In this document: positions 1 to 10,594 of the stretch, piece after piece
Position numbering within the stretch: the first letter of the stretch is position 1
Layout: each line of letters starts with the position of its first letter
NCBI RefSeq assembly: GCF_900215605.1
Contig: NZ_OBEL01000001.1
Location: forward strand, 1,488,001-1,552,000
Direction: 5' to 3'
Length of the DNA: 64,000 nucleotides
From: Cohaesibacter gelatinilyticus
GTDB lineage: Bacteria; Pseudomonadota; Alphaproteobacteria; Rhizobiales; Cohaesibacteraceae
The notes under the pieces: generated by a model
The model's input: only the letters and a program-made list of their open reading frames with translations
What the model was told of the DNA's origin: nothing
The model's database searches: none
Made by a program: the position numbers and the translations under genes

Positions 1-190
1 GTAATTCCGAACGAAAACCATTCATCACCGCCATGACGATGATAAGGGTAGCTACACCCAGCATGATTCCAAAAAAAGATAACCATGAAATGATGGAAAT
101 AAAAGCTTCCCGCCTGCGCGAACGCAAATAACGAAATGCCATCATCCATTCAAACAATGCGAACGGCCGTTTGGCCTCTTCAGCGGACAT
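1..190 (-). CDS. lolC: LolC/LolE-type lipoprotein-releasing ABC transporter permease (partial, N-terminus only)
   Basis: Only the first 63 codons are present; the gene runs off the left edge. The visible protein starts MSAEEAKRPFALFEWMMAFRY, a short cytoplasmic lead, followed by an RSRRREAFISIISWLSF stretch and a first membrane helix of the type GIMLGVATLIIVMAVMNGF. That is the usual opening of the LolC/LolE family, which with LolD extracts outer-membrane lipoproteins from the inner membrane and hands them to LolA. It lies 85 bp downstream of proS on the same strand, the usual alphaproteobacterial order proS-lolC-lolD. LolC and LolE cannot be told apart from this fragment, so the symbol is tentative. 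Confidence 0.8.
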   Translation of the reverse strand, partial: MSAEEAKRPFALFEWMMAFRYLRSRRREAFISIISWLSFFGIMLGVATLIIVMAVMNGFRSEL

Positions 191-275
191 TCACATCTCC
201 AACTTGATAGCAAGACCCTCAGACAAACCGCACTGCCTGAAGGTCCCTCTTACTTATTGTGATTCCAAATCAGAA

Positions 276-1598
276 TCATTTCTCGGCAATCATACGCTCA
301 ACGACCGCATCAAGGGAAACCATTTCCCTCTTGCCAGTCGCGCGCTCTTTGATTTCCACTTCGCCACTCTTCAGGCCACGTGGACCAACGATGACCTGCC
401 ATGGAAGACCGATAAGATCCATAGTAGCAAATTTGGCACCAGCCTGACCGGAACGATCATCATAAAGCACGTCAAATCCGGCATTTCCAAGGCGCTCATA
501 AATCTGCTCGCAAGCACTGTTGGTGTCTTCATTGCCAGCTTTCATATTGATCAGACCAATATCAAATGGAGCAACTGACTTTGGCCAAACAATACCGTTC
601 TCATCATGGCAAGCCTCGATGATACCGCCAAGAAGGCGAGACACACCAACTCCGTAAGATCCCATATGAACAGGAACATCCTTGCCATCAGCACCTGTGA
701 CCTTGGCATTCATCGCATCAGAATATTTGGTCCCGAAATAGAAGATATGACCAACTTCGATACCACGTGCGGCGATACGATCAGCCTCTGAGACTGCATT
801 GAAGGCAGCTTCATCATGCATTTCTTCGGTTGCAGCATATTCGCTGGTCCAATCTGCAACGATGCCCGACAGATCGCCGTCAAAATCAACACCATCACCC
901 GGAATTTCCTTGGAAAGGTAATCCTTGTGACAAAAAACTTCACTCTCGCCGGTATCGGCCAGAATGATGAATTCATGGCTGAGATCACCTCCAATTGGGC
1001 CAGTGTCGGCTTTCATCGGGATTGCGGTCAAACCGAGTCGCTTGAAGGTGCGCAGGTAAGCCACGAACATGCGATGGTAAGCCTCGCGTGCACTCTCCTC
1101 ATCCATATCGAAACTGTAGGCATCCTTCATCAGAAACTCACGACCACGCATAACACCAAAGCGAGGGCGGATTTCATCGCGGAACTTCCATTGAATATGA
1201 TAAAGGTTGAGTGGCAGGTCACGATAGGATTTGACAGATGAGCGGAAAATATCAGTGATCATCTCTTCATTGGTTGGACCAAACAGCATATCGCGTTCAT
1301 GACGATCGACGATACGCAGCATTTCCTTGCCATAATCATCGTAACGGCCACTTTCTTTCCACAGATCAGCTGGCTGCATGGTAGGCATTAACAGCTCCAC
1401 TGCCCCTGCTCTATTCTGCTCCTCACGTACAATCTGTTCAATTTTACGCAGAACTTTCAGCCCCAATGGCAACCAGGAATAGATCCCCGCTTGTTGCTGA
1501 CGAATCATACCTGCGCGCAACATATAGCGGTGAGAAACAATTTCAGCCTCTTTGGGGTTTTCCTTCAAAATTGGCAGAAAATAACGGGAAAGACGCAT
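276..1598 (-). CDS. proS: Prolyl-tRNA synthetase (short alphaproteobacterial type)
   Basis: Charges tRNA-Pro with proline in the cytoplasm. About 440 residues, the short form that lacks the large editing insertion of the E. coli enzyme. Class II signatures are visible: [12 protein letters not shown], the motif-2 region [17 protein letters not shown], and the C-terminal motif-3 glycine-rich stretch [14 protein letters not shown], followed by an anticodon-binding domain ([11 protein letters not shown] onward). I start at the ATG of [15 protein letters not shown] because AAGGAAG lies just upstream; the open frame continues 38 codons further but that part does not resemble the family. It is followed 85 bp later by lolC. 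Confidence 0.95.
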   Translation of the reverse strand: MRLSRYFLPILKENPKEAEIVSHRYMLRAGMIRQQQAGIYSWLPLGLKVLRKIEQIVREEQNRAGAVELLMPTMQPADLWKESGRYDDYGKEMLRIVDRHERDMLFGPTNEEMITDIFRSSVKSYRDLPLNLYHIQWKFRDEIRPRFGVMRGREFLMKDAYSFDMDEESAREAYHRMFVAYLRTFKRLGLTAIPMKADTGPIGGDLSHEFIILADTGESEVFCHKDYLSKEIPGDGVDFDGDLSGIVADWTSEYAATEEMHDEAAFNAVSEADRIAARGIEVGHIFYFGTKYSDAMNAKVTGADGKDVPVHMGSYGVGVSRLLGGIIEACHDENGIVWPKSVAPFDIGLINMKAGNEDTNSACEQIYERLGNAGFDVLYDDRSGQAGAKFATMDLIGLPWQVIVGPRGLKSGEVEIKERATGKREMVSLDAVVERMIAEK

Positions 1599-1929
1599 AG
1601 CAACTTCTTCCTTCACTTTCGCGCAGCAAGCAAAGGGACATTCCCGAATGCGGCCATCGCGGATCTGTTGGTTTGCGCACTTTATAGCGTGAGAAATCGA
1701 TGAAGGCAGCAAATAAGCTTAAATGCCTCGATCGCAGCTTCTTTTACACAGGCAAGCCCATTTTCTACGCAAAAATCCGGAAACAACCTCTACCCTCAAA
1801 CGCTATCCTAGTGCGTCAGAATGGCGCAAAATGCGAAAAATTAGCCAAATCAAAAAAAAATGCCTGTTAGTCAAAAAAGAATGATGACAAATGCCAAGTG
1901 GGCAAGTAATGTGCTGCCATAATGATAAG

Positions 1930-2107
1930 AGATACGCTCACCACTGATATCTCAATATCCAACGCGATAAATGTCTTGGGAGGATACAGATCTCTGGCGC
2001 GTTAACCCGCAGCCGCTCTCATCTAGCAAAAATCAAAAAGCAGTAAGAGCAATGGGATCACCATCGCGTACCCTATTCAAACAAGGCTTCTGGCCTTGTT
2101 TTTTTTT
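1930..2107 (+). ncRNA. Candidate small RNA between proS and the DUF1467 gene
   Basis: The 599-bp gap between the proS and DUF1467 start/stop holds no convincing protein gene, yet contains a strong + strand terminator (2080-2107) that no + strand gene explains. Upstream, TGC-CATAAT at 1915-1923 reads as an extended -10 element, and ATGACA-17 bp-TAATGT (1884-1912) is an alternative promoter. Within the interval, ACGCGAT (1962-1968) pairs exactly with ATCGCGT (2063-2069), and GCTCT/AGAGC arms near 2014 and 2046 could form an inner helix. This is compatible with a structured RNA of about 180 nt. I could not match it to 6S, SRP, tmRNA or another known family, so boundaries and identity are inference. 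Confidence 0.4.
2080..2107 (+). terminator. Orphan rho-independent terminator, + strand
   Basis: AACAAGGC, loop TTCTG, GCCTTGTT, then an uninterrupted T run to 2107. It reads only on the + strand; both flanking genes are on the minus strand. It is the main evidence for the small RNA candidate at 1930-2107. Confidence 0.75.
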
Positions 2108-2148
2108 GCCTGAATTTCTGACCAACCCGGTTCCATTGAAATTTCATA

Positions 2149-2176
2149 CAAAAAAGGCTCCTCAATGGGAGCCTTT
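2149..2176 (-). terminator. Terminator downstream of the DUF1467 gene
   Basis: AAAGGCTCC / GGAGCCTTT stem with a 6-nt loop, followed on the minus strand by a run of T. It sits 21 bp past the stop codon of the DUF1467 gene and would end the birA-rnj-mce-DUF1467 transcript, separating it from proS. Confidence 0.8.
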
Positions 2177-2197
2177 CAAACTTCGTAGGATGCAGAT

Positions 2198-2473
2198 CTA
2201 ACGCAAACTGTCTGGCATAGGCAGGAAAGTCAGATCATCCAGCCCAAGTCCTTTGATCTCAACTGCCCAATAGTAAGCACCAAAAAGTGCCGTGGCCAAA
2301 ATGGTTGTGGCAATCACCCGCAATAACATCCGACTGCGGACAGGTGCACTAGGCATGGTGCCAAGACGCATATCCTCCGCCTCAGCTTGGGTGCGCACAC
2401 CAAAAGGCAAAACCAGAAACAGTGAGATCCACCAGATAATGAAATAAATAGCCAATCCGCTGATCAATCCCAT
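2198..2473 (-). CDS. DUF1467 family small inner-membrane protein
   Basis: A 91-residue protein with two predicted membrane helices: GLISGLAIYFIIWWISLFLV near the N-terminus and a second around residues 50-70 (LLRVIATTILATALFGAYYW). Between them lies the charged segment PFGVRTQAEAEDM with a conserved-looking arginine/glutamate pair. The layout and its place between mce and proS match the DUF1467 family of alphaproteobacteria. Function is unknown. It follows mce by 67 bp on the same strand and is closed by the hairpin at 2149-2176, so it is probably the last gene of the birA-rnj-mce unit. Confidence 0.85.
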   Translation of the reverse strand: MGLISGLAIYFIIWWISLFLVLPFGVRTQAEAEDMRLGTMPSAPVRSRMLLRVIATTILATALFGAYYWAVEIKGLGLDDLTFLPMPDSLR

Positions 2474-2540
2474 GGAGCATCACTTTCTTGTTCTTGAGGT
2501 CCAATTCCTCATCATCGAGATAAGGATAAGTCCTTACATT

Positions 2541-2945
2541 CTAGACCTGTTCCAGCTCTGTCAATGTGCCGCAGAAATCTTTTGGGTGCAAAAACACAAC
2601 TGGTTTGCCATGGGCACCAATTTTAGGTTCACCATCACCCAACACGCGCGCGCCTTCGGCTTTCAACTTGTCACGAGCGGCGATGATATCGTCCACTTCG
2701 TAGCAAACATGATGAATACCGCCAGCAGGATTCTTCTCAAGAAATTTAGCAATTGGAGAATTCTCGCCAAGTGGCTCAAGAAGTTCGATCTTTGTATTGG
2801 GCAATTCCACAAACACCACTCGAACACCGTGATCAGGCTCGTCCTGTGGGTCCGAAACCTTTGCGCCCAGCACACCGGCATAAGTAGCCACACCAGCTTT
2901 CAGATCAGATACAGCAATGGCGACGTGGTTGAGACGACCAATCAT
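2541..2945 (-). CDS. mce: Methylmalonyl-CoA epimerase
   Basis: 134 residues, full length for the family. A vicinal-oxygen-chelate (glyoxalase-like) fold protein that interconverts (S)- and (R)-methylmalonyl-CoA, linking propionyl-CoA carboxylase to the B12-dependent mutase. It opens MIGRLNHVAIAVSDL, with the metal-binding histidine in LNHVAIAV, and carries GGIHHVCYEVDD in the middle with further metal and substrate residues; a late glutamate lies in GTLTELEQV. AAGGATT precedes the ATG. It is 64 bp downstream of rnj and upstream of the DUF1467 gene. Confidence 0.93.
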   Translation of the reverse strand: MIGRLNHVAIAVSDLKAGVATYAGVLGAKVSDPQDEPDHGVRVVFVELPNTKIELLEPLGENSPIAKFLEKNPAGGIHHVCYEVDDIIAARDKLKAEGARVLGDGEPKIGAHGKPVVFLHPKDFCGTLTELEQV

Positions 2946-3009
2946 GATAATAATCCTTATATAAGCTCGCCCGAACCATCACCGTCAGGCGCAAAACAAC
3001 TCATACCAG

Positions 3010-4674
3010 TCATACAAGGTTCACCATCACTGCAACAATGGGCTTTTTGGCCCAGTGTTGGTAGACTTCATTCCTAACCGAGCGACGCACCGCCTCTCTC
3101 AAAACCTCGACATCCTTGCGTTTCTTACCCGGCATACCGCGCAAAGCACCAAAGACTCCAGCTTCCACGATCTCCATAAACAGTTTGTCGTCCTTATCTC
3201 GGTCAGGAATACCCGCCAACGCCATTTGCGGATGTCCCAAGATCTCACCCTTGCGATTGACGGTCAGTGCCACAGAGATATGGCCAACAAAGGACAGTTT
3301 CCGCCGCTGCTGGATACCACATTCCTCAAAGGTGCCGATCACATCGCCATCTTTATAGAGACGCCCGCCGAGATATTCATCCCAGCTCTTGACCGTACCG
3401 CCAGCCAGACGCGCCATCCAACCATTGCGCACATGTACCACTTCGCGCGCACCCATATCTTCCGCCAATGCACCATGGGCTTTCAGATGCATCTCTTCAC
3501 CGTGAACGGGAATCGCGATCTTCGGTTTGGTCCATTGATACATCTTGCGCAGATCATCACGACGTGGATGGCCGGACACATGAACAGGAGCATCGCGATC
3601 CGTGATCACCTCAACCCCCTGCTGTGCCAGATTGTTGATCACTTCACCAATAGCCCGTTCATTTCCAGGGATCGCCTTGGATGACATGATCACCCGATCG
3701 CCTTTGGTGAATTGCACGGAACGATGCTCACCTCCGGCGATCCGAGCTAACGCTGCGCGTTTTTCACCCTGACTGCCCGTCAGAATGGCAACCACCTTGT
3801 TGCGCGGAAGATAGCCATATTCCTCATCAGACAGAAATTCTGGAACATCGCTCAGATAGCCTTGCTCCTGAGCCACTTCAATGAAGCGCCAAAGAGCCCG
3901 ACCAACCACAACAACCTGACGATCAGCTTTCCTTGCCGCACGAGCAACAGCCTGAACACGCGCAACATTGGAGGCGAAGGTCGTCACGGCCACGCGTTTG
4001 GGGGCATTTCGGATCTGCTGATAAAGCTCTTCCTCAACATCCGCTTCTGAAATCGAAGATCCTTCACTCATGGCATTGGTAGAGTCGCATATCAGTGCCA
4101 GCACACCCTCTTCGCCCAGTTCCTGAAGACGTTTCTTATCGGTTGCACGTCCAATGCCGGGTTGATCGTCCAATTTCCAATCACCAGTATGCAACACAAG
4201 GCCATGCTCGGTCCGAATGGCCAAACCATTGGCTTCCGGAATGGAGTGAGACATTGGCACGAACTCGACCTCAAACGGCCCGAGTTTCACACGGCCACCT
4301 TGCTCTACACGCTTGACCGGAACCTTTGGCGCGCCAGGCTCAGACGCCATTTTGGCTTCAACAAGATCAGCCAGAAACCCCGTAGCGTAGACTGGTATGC
4401 CCAGCTTTTCCCAAAGATAAGGAAGAGCCCCGAAATGATCTTCGTGACCGTGAGTGATCACAATACCTTCTATCCGGTCTTTCTCTTCCTCCAGAAACCG
4501 GATATCGGCAAAAATAAGATCGGCTCCGGGATGCGCTTCATGGGCAAAGGCCACGCCAAAATCAACAATGATCCATCTTTTATCGCCCTCCGGTCCAATA
4601 CCATAGAGCGCCATATTCATGCCGATTTCGCCAACACCACCCAATGGCATGAATATCAGTTCAGAAGAAATCAT
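3010..4674 (-). CDS. rnj: Ribonuclease J
   Basis: 554 residues. A metallo-beta-lactamase/beta-CASP nuclease with 5'-3' exonuclease and endonuclease activity, used for mRNA decay and rRNA maturation; alphaproteobacteria carry it alongside RNase E. The start reads ELIFMPLGGVGEIGMNM, the zinc motif HGHEDH is at about residue 80 and the second histidine motif lies in VPMSHSIPEA. Beta-CASP signatures (MSSKAIPGNE, HVSGHPRRDDLRKM, IPVHGE) follow. I start at ATG 4674, with AGGA 7 nt upstream, rather than a TTG two codons earlier. It is the second gene of the birA-rnj-mce-DUF1467 unit. Confidence 0.95.
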   Translation of the reverse strand: MISSELIFMPLGGVGEIGMNMALYGIGPEGDKRWIIVDFGVAFAHEAHPGADLIFADIRFLEEEKDRIEGIVITHGHEDHFGALPYLWEKLGIPVYATGFLADLVEAKMASEPGAPKVPVKRVEQGGRVKLGPFEVEFVPMSHSIPEANGLAIRTEHGLVLHTGDWKLDDQPGIGRATDKKRLQELGEEGVLALICDSTNAMSEGSSISEADVEEELYQQIRNAPKRVAVTTFASNVARVQAVARAARKADRQVVVVGRALWRFIEVAQEQGYLSDVPEFLSDEEYGYLPRNKVVAILTGSQGEKRAALARIAGGEHRSVQFTKGDRVIMSSKAIPGNERAIGEVINNLAQQGVEVITDRDAPVHVSGHPRRDDLRKMYQWTKPKIAIPVHGEEMHLKAHGALAEDMGAREVVHVRNGWMARLAGGTVKSWDEYLGGRLYKDGDVIGTFEECGIQQRRKLSFVGHISVALTVNRKGEILGHPQMALAGIPDRDKDDKLFMEIVEAGVFGALRGMPGKKRKDVEVLREAVRRSVRNEVYQHWAKKPIVAVMVNLV

Positions 4675-4740
4675 TATCAATCCTATTCAAAATCTTGCGG
4701 CCATCCATCCAATTAGCCGATCAGGTAACTTCAGCTTTGA

Positions 4741-5499
4741 TCAGCACTGCGGCCAAAAGACCTCACCGGCCAGAATTTTGCGCCGCGATCCCTTGTCCAT
4801 TAGCAGCACAAGCGCACCATCATCGTCCAGATGCTCGAAATGCCCATGCAATTCCTCATTGGGCAGACGTACCACAATCGGTTTTCCAACGCCTCTGGCA
4901 CGCATCAACCAATCACGACGAATATCATCAAAACCTGCACCCTGTCGCCATACGCCAATCTGGCGATCAACCTGCTGCGCCAATAGCGGAAACAGAATAT
5001 CAGGGTCAATATCAAAGCCACCTTCAGACAGATTGGCTGCACCCAACCCATCCGTTTGACCTGGATGCGTTCGGCAATTGATACCAATACCAACCACTAC
5101 GATCTGATCACCATTGCCACGGTTGGAGCCTTCCAGCAAAATACCCGAAATCTTGCGATCTTCCATCAAGAGATCATTGGGCCATTTGATCGAGACCTGC
5201 GCGCGAAGATTGGGCGGTAGAGCATTACAGACAGCTCTATGAGCGGCCGTTGCAATTACCAGAGGAAGTTGTGCAACCTTAGCCGAAGGCGCTGGGTTAA
5301 TGAGCAACAGAGAAGAATAGAGATTACCAGTCTCCGACACCCATGCGCGCCCACGTCTGCCACGACCTCCCGTTTGCTCCCGAGCAGTAATCCATAGATT
5401 TCCTATCTCTCCCCTCTGACCAGCTTGCAAAGCCAGCTCATTGGTGGAAACAACAGCGTCATATGCCTGATGACGATAATGGCTTGGAAAACTGCTCAA
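4741..5499 (-). CDS. birA: Biotin-[acetyl-CoA carboxylase] ligase, TTG start
   Basis: Attaches biotin to the biotin carboxyl carrier protein of acyl-CoA carboxylases. About 252 residues with the ligase core only: STNELAL near the N-terminus, the nucleotide loop GGRGRRGRAW, the catalytic-lysine region SIKWPNDLL, then GIGINC. There is no N-terminal helix-turn-helix, so it should not act as a biotin repressor. The open frame runs back to 5616, but that part contains the nuoN terminator (5561-5592) and is unlike the family. The best start is TTG at 5499, with GAGG 5 nt upstream, giving MSSFPSHYRHQAYDAVVSTN. A GTG at 5520 is possible. Confidence 0.92.
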   Translation of the reverse strand: MSSFPSHYRHQAYDAVVSTNELALQAGQRGEIGNLWITAREQTGGRGRRGRAWVSETGNLYSSLLLINPAPSAKVAQLPLVIATAAHRAVCNALPPNLRAQVSIKWPNDLLMEDRKISGILLEGSNRGNGDQIVVVGIGINCRTHPGQTDGLGAANLSEGGFDIDPDILFPLLAQQVDRQIGVWRQGAGFDDIRRDWLMRARGVGKPIVVRLPNEELHGHFEHLDDDGALVLLMDKGSRRKILAGEVFWPQC

Positions 5500-5560
5500 G
5501 GGTCCCTCTATATTTATCACATTGTGCCAATCGTTGGCATTCCGCCAACATTTAACGAAA

Positions 5561-5592
5561 AAGGCCTGCCAGCTAAGAGTCTGGCAGGCCTT
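5561..5592 (-). terminator. Terminator of the nuo operon
   Basis: A perfect 12-bp stem AAGGCCTGCCAG / CTGGCAGGCCTT with an 8-nt loop, followed by TTTTTC on the minus strand. It starts 28 bp past the nuoN stop and ends complex I transcription before birA. Confidence 0.9.
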
Positions 5593-5619
5593 AAACTGTT
5601 TCAGCGCAAAAGACAAGAA

Positions 5620-7065
5620 CTAGAAGAAGCTCTTGGCTGCAACTTCGGCCATTTCACGAATGGAGCCGATATAAAAGACCATGGTCAGAACGATGATACC
5701 GCTCGCACCAAGAACGACACGCAATTCGCTTGTCATCTTCTCGAACATTGGTGCTGGATCATCAAAGAACATGATCTTGACGATACGTAGATAATAATAG
5801 GCACCCACAACAGATGCCAGAACACCGATGATCGCCAATGGATAGAGACCAGCTTCAATTGCTGCTGAGAAGACAAACCACTTGGCAAAGAAACCACCCA
5901 GAGGAGGAATACCAGCAAGCGAGAACATGATCATGGCAAGCAAGAAGGCCATTGGCAGATTTGTCTTGGACAAGCCAGAGAGTTCATCAATGGTCTCAAC
6001 CATACCATCCTTGCGGCGCATTGCCAGAATAGCAGCAAAGGCACCAAGCGTCATGATGACATAAGTAATCATGTAGATGATCACACCTTCGACACCGGCT
6101 TGACTGCCAGCCGCCAAACCAACCAGCGCGTAACCCATATGACCGATGGAGGAGTAAGCCATCAGACGTTTGATGTTACGTTGACCGATTGCCGCAAACG
6201 CACCCAATACCATGGACAGGATCGCCACAAAGACGATGATCTGCTGCCATTGTGCTTCCAAAGGCTCGAAGGCACCAAACACGACGCGAACGATGAGCCC
6301 CATCGCAGCAACTTTCGGAGCGGCTGCAAAGAATGCCGTTACTGGCGTTGGTGCACCTTCATATACATCCGGTGTCCACATATGGAATGGAACCGCAGAG
6401 ATCTTGAAGGTCAGGCCAGCCAGAATGAAGACCAAACCGAAGATCGCACCAATGCCCGCTTCGCTAGCATGCAAAGATTCTGCAATACCTTCCAAAGAAA
6501 TATGACCGGTAAAGCCATAAATCAGTGACATACCATAGAGCAGCATGCCAGAAGACAGAGCGCCAAGAACGAAATATTTCAGACCCGCCTCAGTTGCCCG
6601 CTCACTATCACGCTTGATGGATGCAATCACATACAGAGACAGAGACTGGAGCTCCAGACCCAGATAGACGGCGATCATGTCGTTGGACGACACCATCATC
6701 ATCATACCAAGCGTCGCCAGCATGATCAGGATCGGATATTCAAATTTCTCGAACTTCTCGGCCCGGGCATATCCAACAGACATGGCAATGGCAAAGCCGG
6801 CGCCAATCAGGATGATGATCTTCATCAGACGCGCGAAGGAATCCAGCACAAAGGCACCATTGAAGGTGACAGCCTTTTCAACCGGGCTCAGCAAAAGGAT
6901 CGCGCCTGCAATGATAATCAAGGCAACGGTGAGGCCGGTAACCGCCATGGTGGATTTCTGCCCACCAAAGGCACCCAGCATCAGCAGCACCATAGCACCC
7001 ACGGCCAACAGAATTTCCGGCAGTGCCGGCATGAGATCTGGAAGCATAGCCATTTCAGTTGCCAT
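5620..7065 (-). CDS. nuoN: NADH-quinone oxidoreductase subunit N
   Basis: 481 residues and about 14 membrane helices. One of the three antiporter-like proton-channel subunits in the membrane arm of complex I. Visible signatures include [20 protein letters not shown] (helix 7-8 region with its buried lysine and histidine), [14 protein letters not shown] and [23 protein letters not shown] precedes the ATG. It is the last gene of the nuo operon, 33 bp after nuoM, and is followed at once by a strong terminator. Confidence 0.97.
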   Translation of the reverse strand: MATEMAMLPDLMPALPEILLAVGAMVLLMLGAFGGQKSTMAVTGLTVALIIIAGAILLLSPVEKAVTFNGAFVLDSFARLMKIIILIGAGFAIAMSVGYARAEKFEKFEYPILIMLATLGMMMMVSSNDMIAVYLGLELQSLSLYVIASIKRDSERATEAGLKYFVLGALSSGMLLYGMSLIYGFTGHISLEGIAESLHASEAGIGAIFGLVFILAGLTFKISAVPFHMWTPDVYEGAPTPVTAFFAAAPKVAAMGLIVRVVFGAFEPLEAQWQQIIVFVAILSMVLGAFAAIGQRNIKRLMAYSSIGHMGYALVGLAAGSQAGVEGVIIYMITYVIMTLGAFAAILAMRRKDGMVETIDELSGLSKTNLPMAFLLAMIMFSLAGIPPLGGFFAKWFVFSAAIEAGLYPLAIIGVLASVVGAYYYLRIVKIMFFDDPAPMFEKMTSELRVVLGASGIIVLTMVFYIGSIREMAEVAAKSFF

Positions 7066-7098
7066 AACTTTCTCTCTTCATGTTGCGGTCAACTCCCC

Positions 7099-8610
7099 TC
7101 AATTACTGAGGAGAGCAACCTTGTCCGCAGCAGCCAGAGCTGCTTCGTAATTATTGATCAGATTCTCGACGGAAACGGCCGTGACATCCATGATTGGCGC
7201 AGGATAAACACCAAACAAAATGGTCAGCACGACCAGCGGCACGAGGATGATTTTCTCACGCATGTTCATATCGAGAATGGTTTTCAGGCTTTCCTTTTCC
7301 AGCTTGCCAAACACCACGCGGCGATAGAGCCATAGAGCATAGGCAGCGGAGAGGATCACTCCGGTGGTCGCAAAGAAGGCAACCCAGGTATTATCCTGGA
7401 ATGCACCGACCAAGGTCAGGAATTCCCCAACGAAGCCAGATGTACCAGGCAAACCGACATTGGCCATCGTGAAGATCATGAAGATTGTCGCAAACCACGG
7501 CATCCGGTGAACCAGTCCACCATAAGCAGCGATCTCACGAGTATGCATGCGATCATACACAACCCCCACACAGAGGAAGAGCGCACCAGACACGATACCG
7601 TGGGACAGCATCTGGAAGATACCGCCCTGCACACCCTGCATGGTCATGGTAAACAAACCCATGGTCACATAGCCCATATGGGCAACAGATGAGTAAGCGA
7701 TCAGCTTCTTGATATCTTCCTGCATCAAGGCAACCAAGGAGGTATAGATTATGGCAACAACGCTCATCACATAGACCATCGGCGCGAAGAACTCAGACGC
7801 CAGCGGGAACATTGGCAAGGAGAAACGAAGGAAGCCGTACCCCCCCATCTTCAACAGAATACCAGCCAGAATTACGGAACCTGCAGTCGGGGCCTGAACG
7901 TGCGCGTCTGGTAACCAGGTATGAACCGGCCACATTGGCATCTTCACGGCAAAGGACGCAAAGAAAGCCAACCACAGCCATGTTTGCATCTCAGGCGGGA
8001 AGTTATAGTTCAGCAGCGTGATGATATCTGTGGTGCCCGCTTCCCAATACATGGCCATGATGGCCAACAGCATCAGCACGGAGCCAATCAGCGTATAGAG
8101 GAAGAACTTGAAGCTGGCATAAACGCGGTTCTGACCGCCCCAAACACCGATGATGATGAACATCGGAATAAGGCCTGCTTCGAAAAACAAATAGAAGAGC
8201 ACCAGGTCCAGCGCACAGAACACTCCGATCATCATCGTTTCCAGCACGAGGAAAGCAATCATATATTCCTTCACGCGCTTGGTCACTGAGTTACGACCAG
8301 CATAAATGGCAGCTGGCATCAGGGCGGTGGTCAAAATGACAAACAGCATGGAAATGCCGTCAACGCCCATCCGATAACTGATGCTGGAGGAAAGCCATGC
8401 GGCCTCTTCCTGCATCTGGAAACCGGCGGTGGTCGGATCAAACTGGTTCCAGATCAATAGAGAGATCAGGAATGTCACGATCGTCGTCCACAGCGCAACA
8501 TTATTGATGTTACGTCGGGAGACTTCGCTGTCGCCTTTGACCAGCAGGATCAGGAATGCACCGACCAGTGGCAAAAAAGCGACCGTTGAGAGAAGTGGCC
8601 ATTCACTCAT
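7099..8610 (-). CDS. nuoM: NADH-quinone oxidoreductase subunit M
   Basis: 503 residues, an antiporter-like proton-pumping subunit of the complex I membrane arm. Family signatures: [38 protein letters not shown] with the channel lysine/histidine residues, [15 protein letters not shown], and [14 protein letters not shown]. The ATG at 8610 overlaps the nuoL stop by one base (TAATG), with GGAGGGG upstream; an earlier in-frame start would run back into nuoL. The overlap implies translational coupling with nuoL. Confidence 0.97.
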   Translation of the reverse strand: MSEWPLLSTVAFLPLVGAFLILLVKGDSEVSRRNINNVALWTTIVTFLISLLIWNQFDPTTAGFQMQEEAAWLSSSISYRMGVDGISMLFVILTTALMPAAIYAGRNSVTKRVKEYMIAFLVLETMMIGVFCALDLVLFYLFFEAGLIPMFIIIGVWGGQNRVYASFKFFLYTLIGSVLMLLAIMAMYWEAGTTDIITLLNYNFPPEMQTWLWLAFFASFAVKMPMWPVHTWLPDAHVQAPTAGSVILAGILLKMGGYGFLRFSLPMFPLASEFFAPMVYVMSVVAIIYTSLVALMQEDIKKLIAYSSVAHMGYVTMGLFTMTMQGVQGGIFQMLSHGIVSGALFLCVGVVYDRMHTREIAAYGGLVHRMPWFATIFMIFTMANVGLPGTSGFVGEFLTLVGAFQDNTWVAFFATTGVILSAAYALWLYRRVVFGKLEKESLKTILDMNMREKIILVPLVVLTILFGVYPAPIMDVTAVSVENLINNYEAALAAADKVALLSN

Positions 8611-10589
8611 TAGTGTGCCCCTCCGGTAAACATGGCCCAAGTGATGAGAACGGCAACACCGATCATCATGGCAAAGGCATAGTGATAAACATAACCAGTT
8701 TGAAGACGAACGACACGGTTGGTCATGTCGACGACACGAGCGGCAATACCATTTGGACCATAATAGTCGATGGTACGCTCATCGCCTTTCTTCCAGAGGA
8801 AGGAGCCGATCTTCATGGCAGGACGGACAAAGATGAGATCATAGAGCTCATCGAAGTACCACTTGTTCAAGAGGAACTGATAGAGCCCATGGTGACGATT
8901 AGCCAATTGCTTCGGCAGGCTTGGATTCTTGATATACATATACCAAGCTGTCACCAGGCCGGTCAGCATCATCACGAATGGTGCAAGCTTGACCGCCCAT
9001 GGCACGTGATGGAACTCTTCGATCAGATTGTTCTCAGGACCGACAAACAACGCACCTTTCCAGAAGGCATCGAAATTGGCACCATAGAAGAAACTGGAGA
9101 AGATCATACCGGCAAAGACAGCGCCTACCGCCAGAAGCATCAGCGGAACGGTCATGACCAGCGGGCTTTCATGAATGTGCGCTTTCACATCAGCACTCAT
9201 CCGCTCTTTGCCATGGAAGGTCATGAAGACCAGACGCCAGGAGTAGAAGCTGGTGAACAGGGCCGCAACGACCGTCAGAGCAAATGCATAACCAGCAAAC
9301 GGGTTCGTTGCAGCAAAGGCACTCTCAATGATCGCGTCTTTGGAATTGAAGCCAGCGAAACCAATCACTGTGCCTGGGATACCAACCCCGGTCAGCGCCA
9401 GCGTACCAATCATCATCATCCAGTATGTGATTTTGACATGCTTGGCCAAACCACCCATCTTGCGCATATCCTGCTCGTCAGAGACGGCATGGATCACAGA
9501 ACCCGCACCAAGGAACAACAAAGCCTTGAAGAAGGCATGCGTGAACAGGTGGAAGATAGCTGCACCATATGCACCGATACCGAGAGCTACAAACATGTAA
9601 CCGAGCTGGGAACAGGTGGAATAGGCAATCACACGTTTGATGTCGTTCTGTACGAGACCAACTGTCGCCGCAAAGAATGCAGTGGTCGCACCGACGAAGG
9701 TCACAACAACCAGAGCATCTGGCGTTACCTCGAACAGTGGGGACATACGCGCCACCATGAAGACACCAGCCGTCACCATTGTCGCAGCATGGATCAGCGC
9801 GGACACTGGGGTTGGGCCTTCCATCGCATCTGGCAACCAGGTATGCAGCAGGAATTGAGCTGATTTACCCATCGCGCCGGTGAACAGCAGCAGACAGATA
9901 ACGGTCAGCGGGTTCCACTCACTCCAAAGGAATGTCAGACGCAGTGGGTTTTCAGCAGCGTTGATCTGAGAAACAATCTCAGGAACTTTACCGAAGATCA
10001 CATCGAAATCGGTAGAACCGAAGATGTAATAGACGCCAAAGATACCAAGCAGGAAACCAAAGTCACCAACACGGTTGACAACGAAAGCTTTCATGCTGGC
10101 CGCGTTCGCAGACGGTTTCTGAAACCAGAAACCGATCAGCAAGTAAGAAGCCAGACCCACACCTTCCCAGCCAAAGAACATCTGCATCAGGTTGTCAGAG
10201 GTGACAAGCATCAACATGGCAAAGGTGAAGAGCGACAGGTAAGCAAAGAAGCGTGAACGGTTTGGATCGTGATGCATATATCCGATGGAATAGATATGCA
10301 CCAACGCAGATACCGAATTCACAACCACCAGCATGACAGCAGTCAGCGTGTCAACGCGAATGGCCCAGTCAAAAACAAGCGTACCAGATGCAATCCAGCT
10401 CAGGAGCGGAACCTTCTCTGTCTCGCCGGAACCAAGGGCAACCGAGAAGAATGCGATCCATGAAAGGAGTGCTGCGATAACCAGAAAACTGGAAGTAATA
10501 TATTCAGACGCCTTATGGCCGATTGAGCGACCAAAGAGGCCTGCAATCAAAAAACCGATCAGCGGAAGAAAGACGATGGCCGAGTACAT
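8610..10589 (-). CDS. nuoL: NADH-quinone oxidoreductase subunit L
   Basis: 659 residues, the distal antiporter-like subunit with the long lateral helix that braces the membrane arm of complex I. Signatures: [53 protein letters not shown], and the C-terminal amphipathic and anchor helices from about residue 510. It lies 5 bp after nuoK and overlaps the start of nuoM by one base. Length is within the usual alphaproteobacterial range. Confidence 0.97.
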   Translation of the reverse strand: MYSAIVFLPLIGFLIAGLFGRSIGHKASEYITSSFLVIAALLSWIAFFSVALGSGETEKVPLLSWIASGTLVFDWAIRVDTLTAVMLVVVNSVSALVHIYSIGYMHHDPNRSRFFAYLSLFTFAMLMLVTSDNLMQMFFGWEGVGLASYLLIGFWFQKPSANAASMKAFVVNRVGDFGFLLGIFGVYYIFGSTDFDVIFGKVPEIVSQINAAENPLRLTFLWSEWNPLTVICLLLFTGAMGKSAQFLLHTWLPDAMEGPTPVSALIHAATMVTAGVFMVARMSPLFEVTPDALVVVTFVGATTAFFAATVGLVQNDIKRVIAYSTCSQLGYMFVALGIGAYGAAIFHLFTHAFFKALLFLGAGSVIHAVSDEQDMRKMGGLAKHVKITYWMMMIGTLALTGVGIPGTVIGFAGFNSKDAIIESAFAATNPFAGYAFALTVVAALFTSFYSWRLVFMTFHGKERMSADVKAHIHESPLVMTVPLMLLAVGAVFAGMIFSSFFYGANFDAFWKGALFVGPENNLIEEFHHVPWAVKLAPFVMMLTGLVTAWYMYIKNPSLPKQLANRHHGLYQFLLNKWYFDELYDLIFVRPAMKIGSFLWKKGDERTIDYYGPNGIAARVVDMTNRVVRLQTGYVYHYAFAMMIGVAVLITWAMFTGGAH

Positions 10590-10594
10590 GATTA

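Noticed and set aside
1913-2107. 6S, SRP or tmRNA identity for the RNA candidate
   Set aside because: No closing stem with central bubble, no SRP tetraloop region and no tmRNA-like tRNA ends could be found.
8556-9863. A 435-codon + strand frame opposite nuoL
   Set aside because: Antisense shadow; His/Arg/Gln-rich translation without family features.
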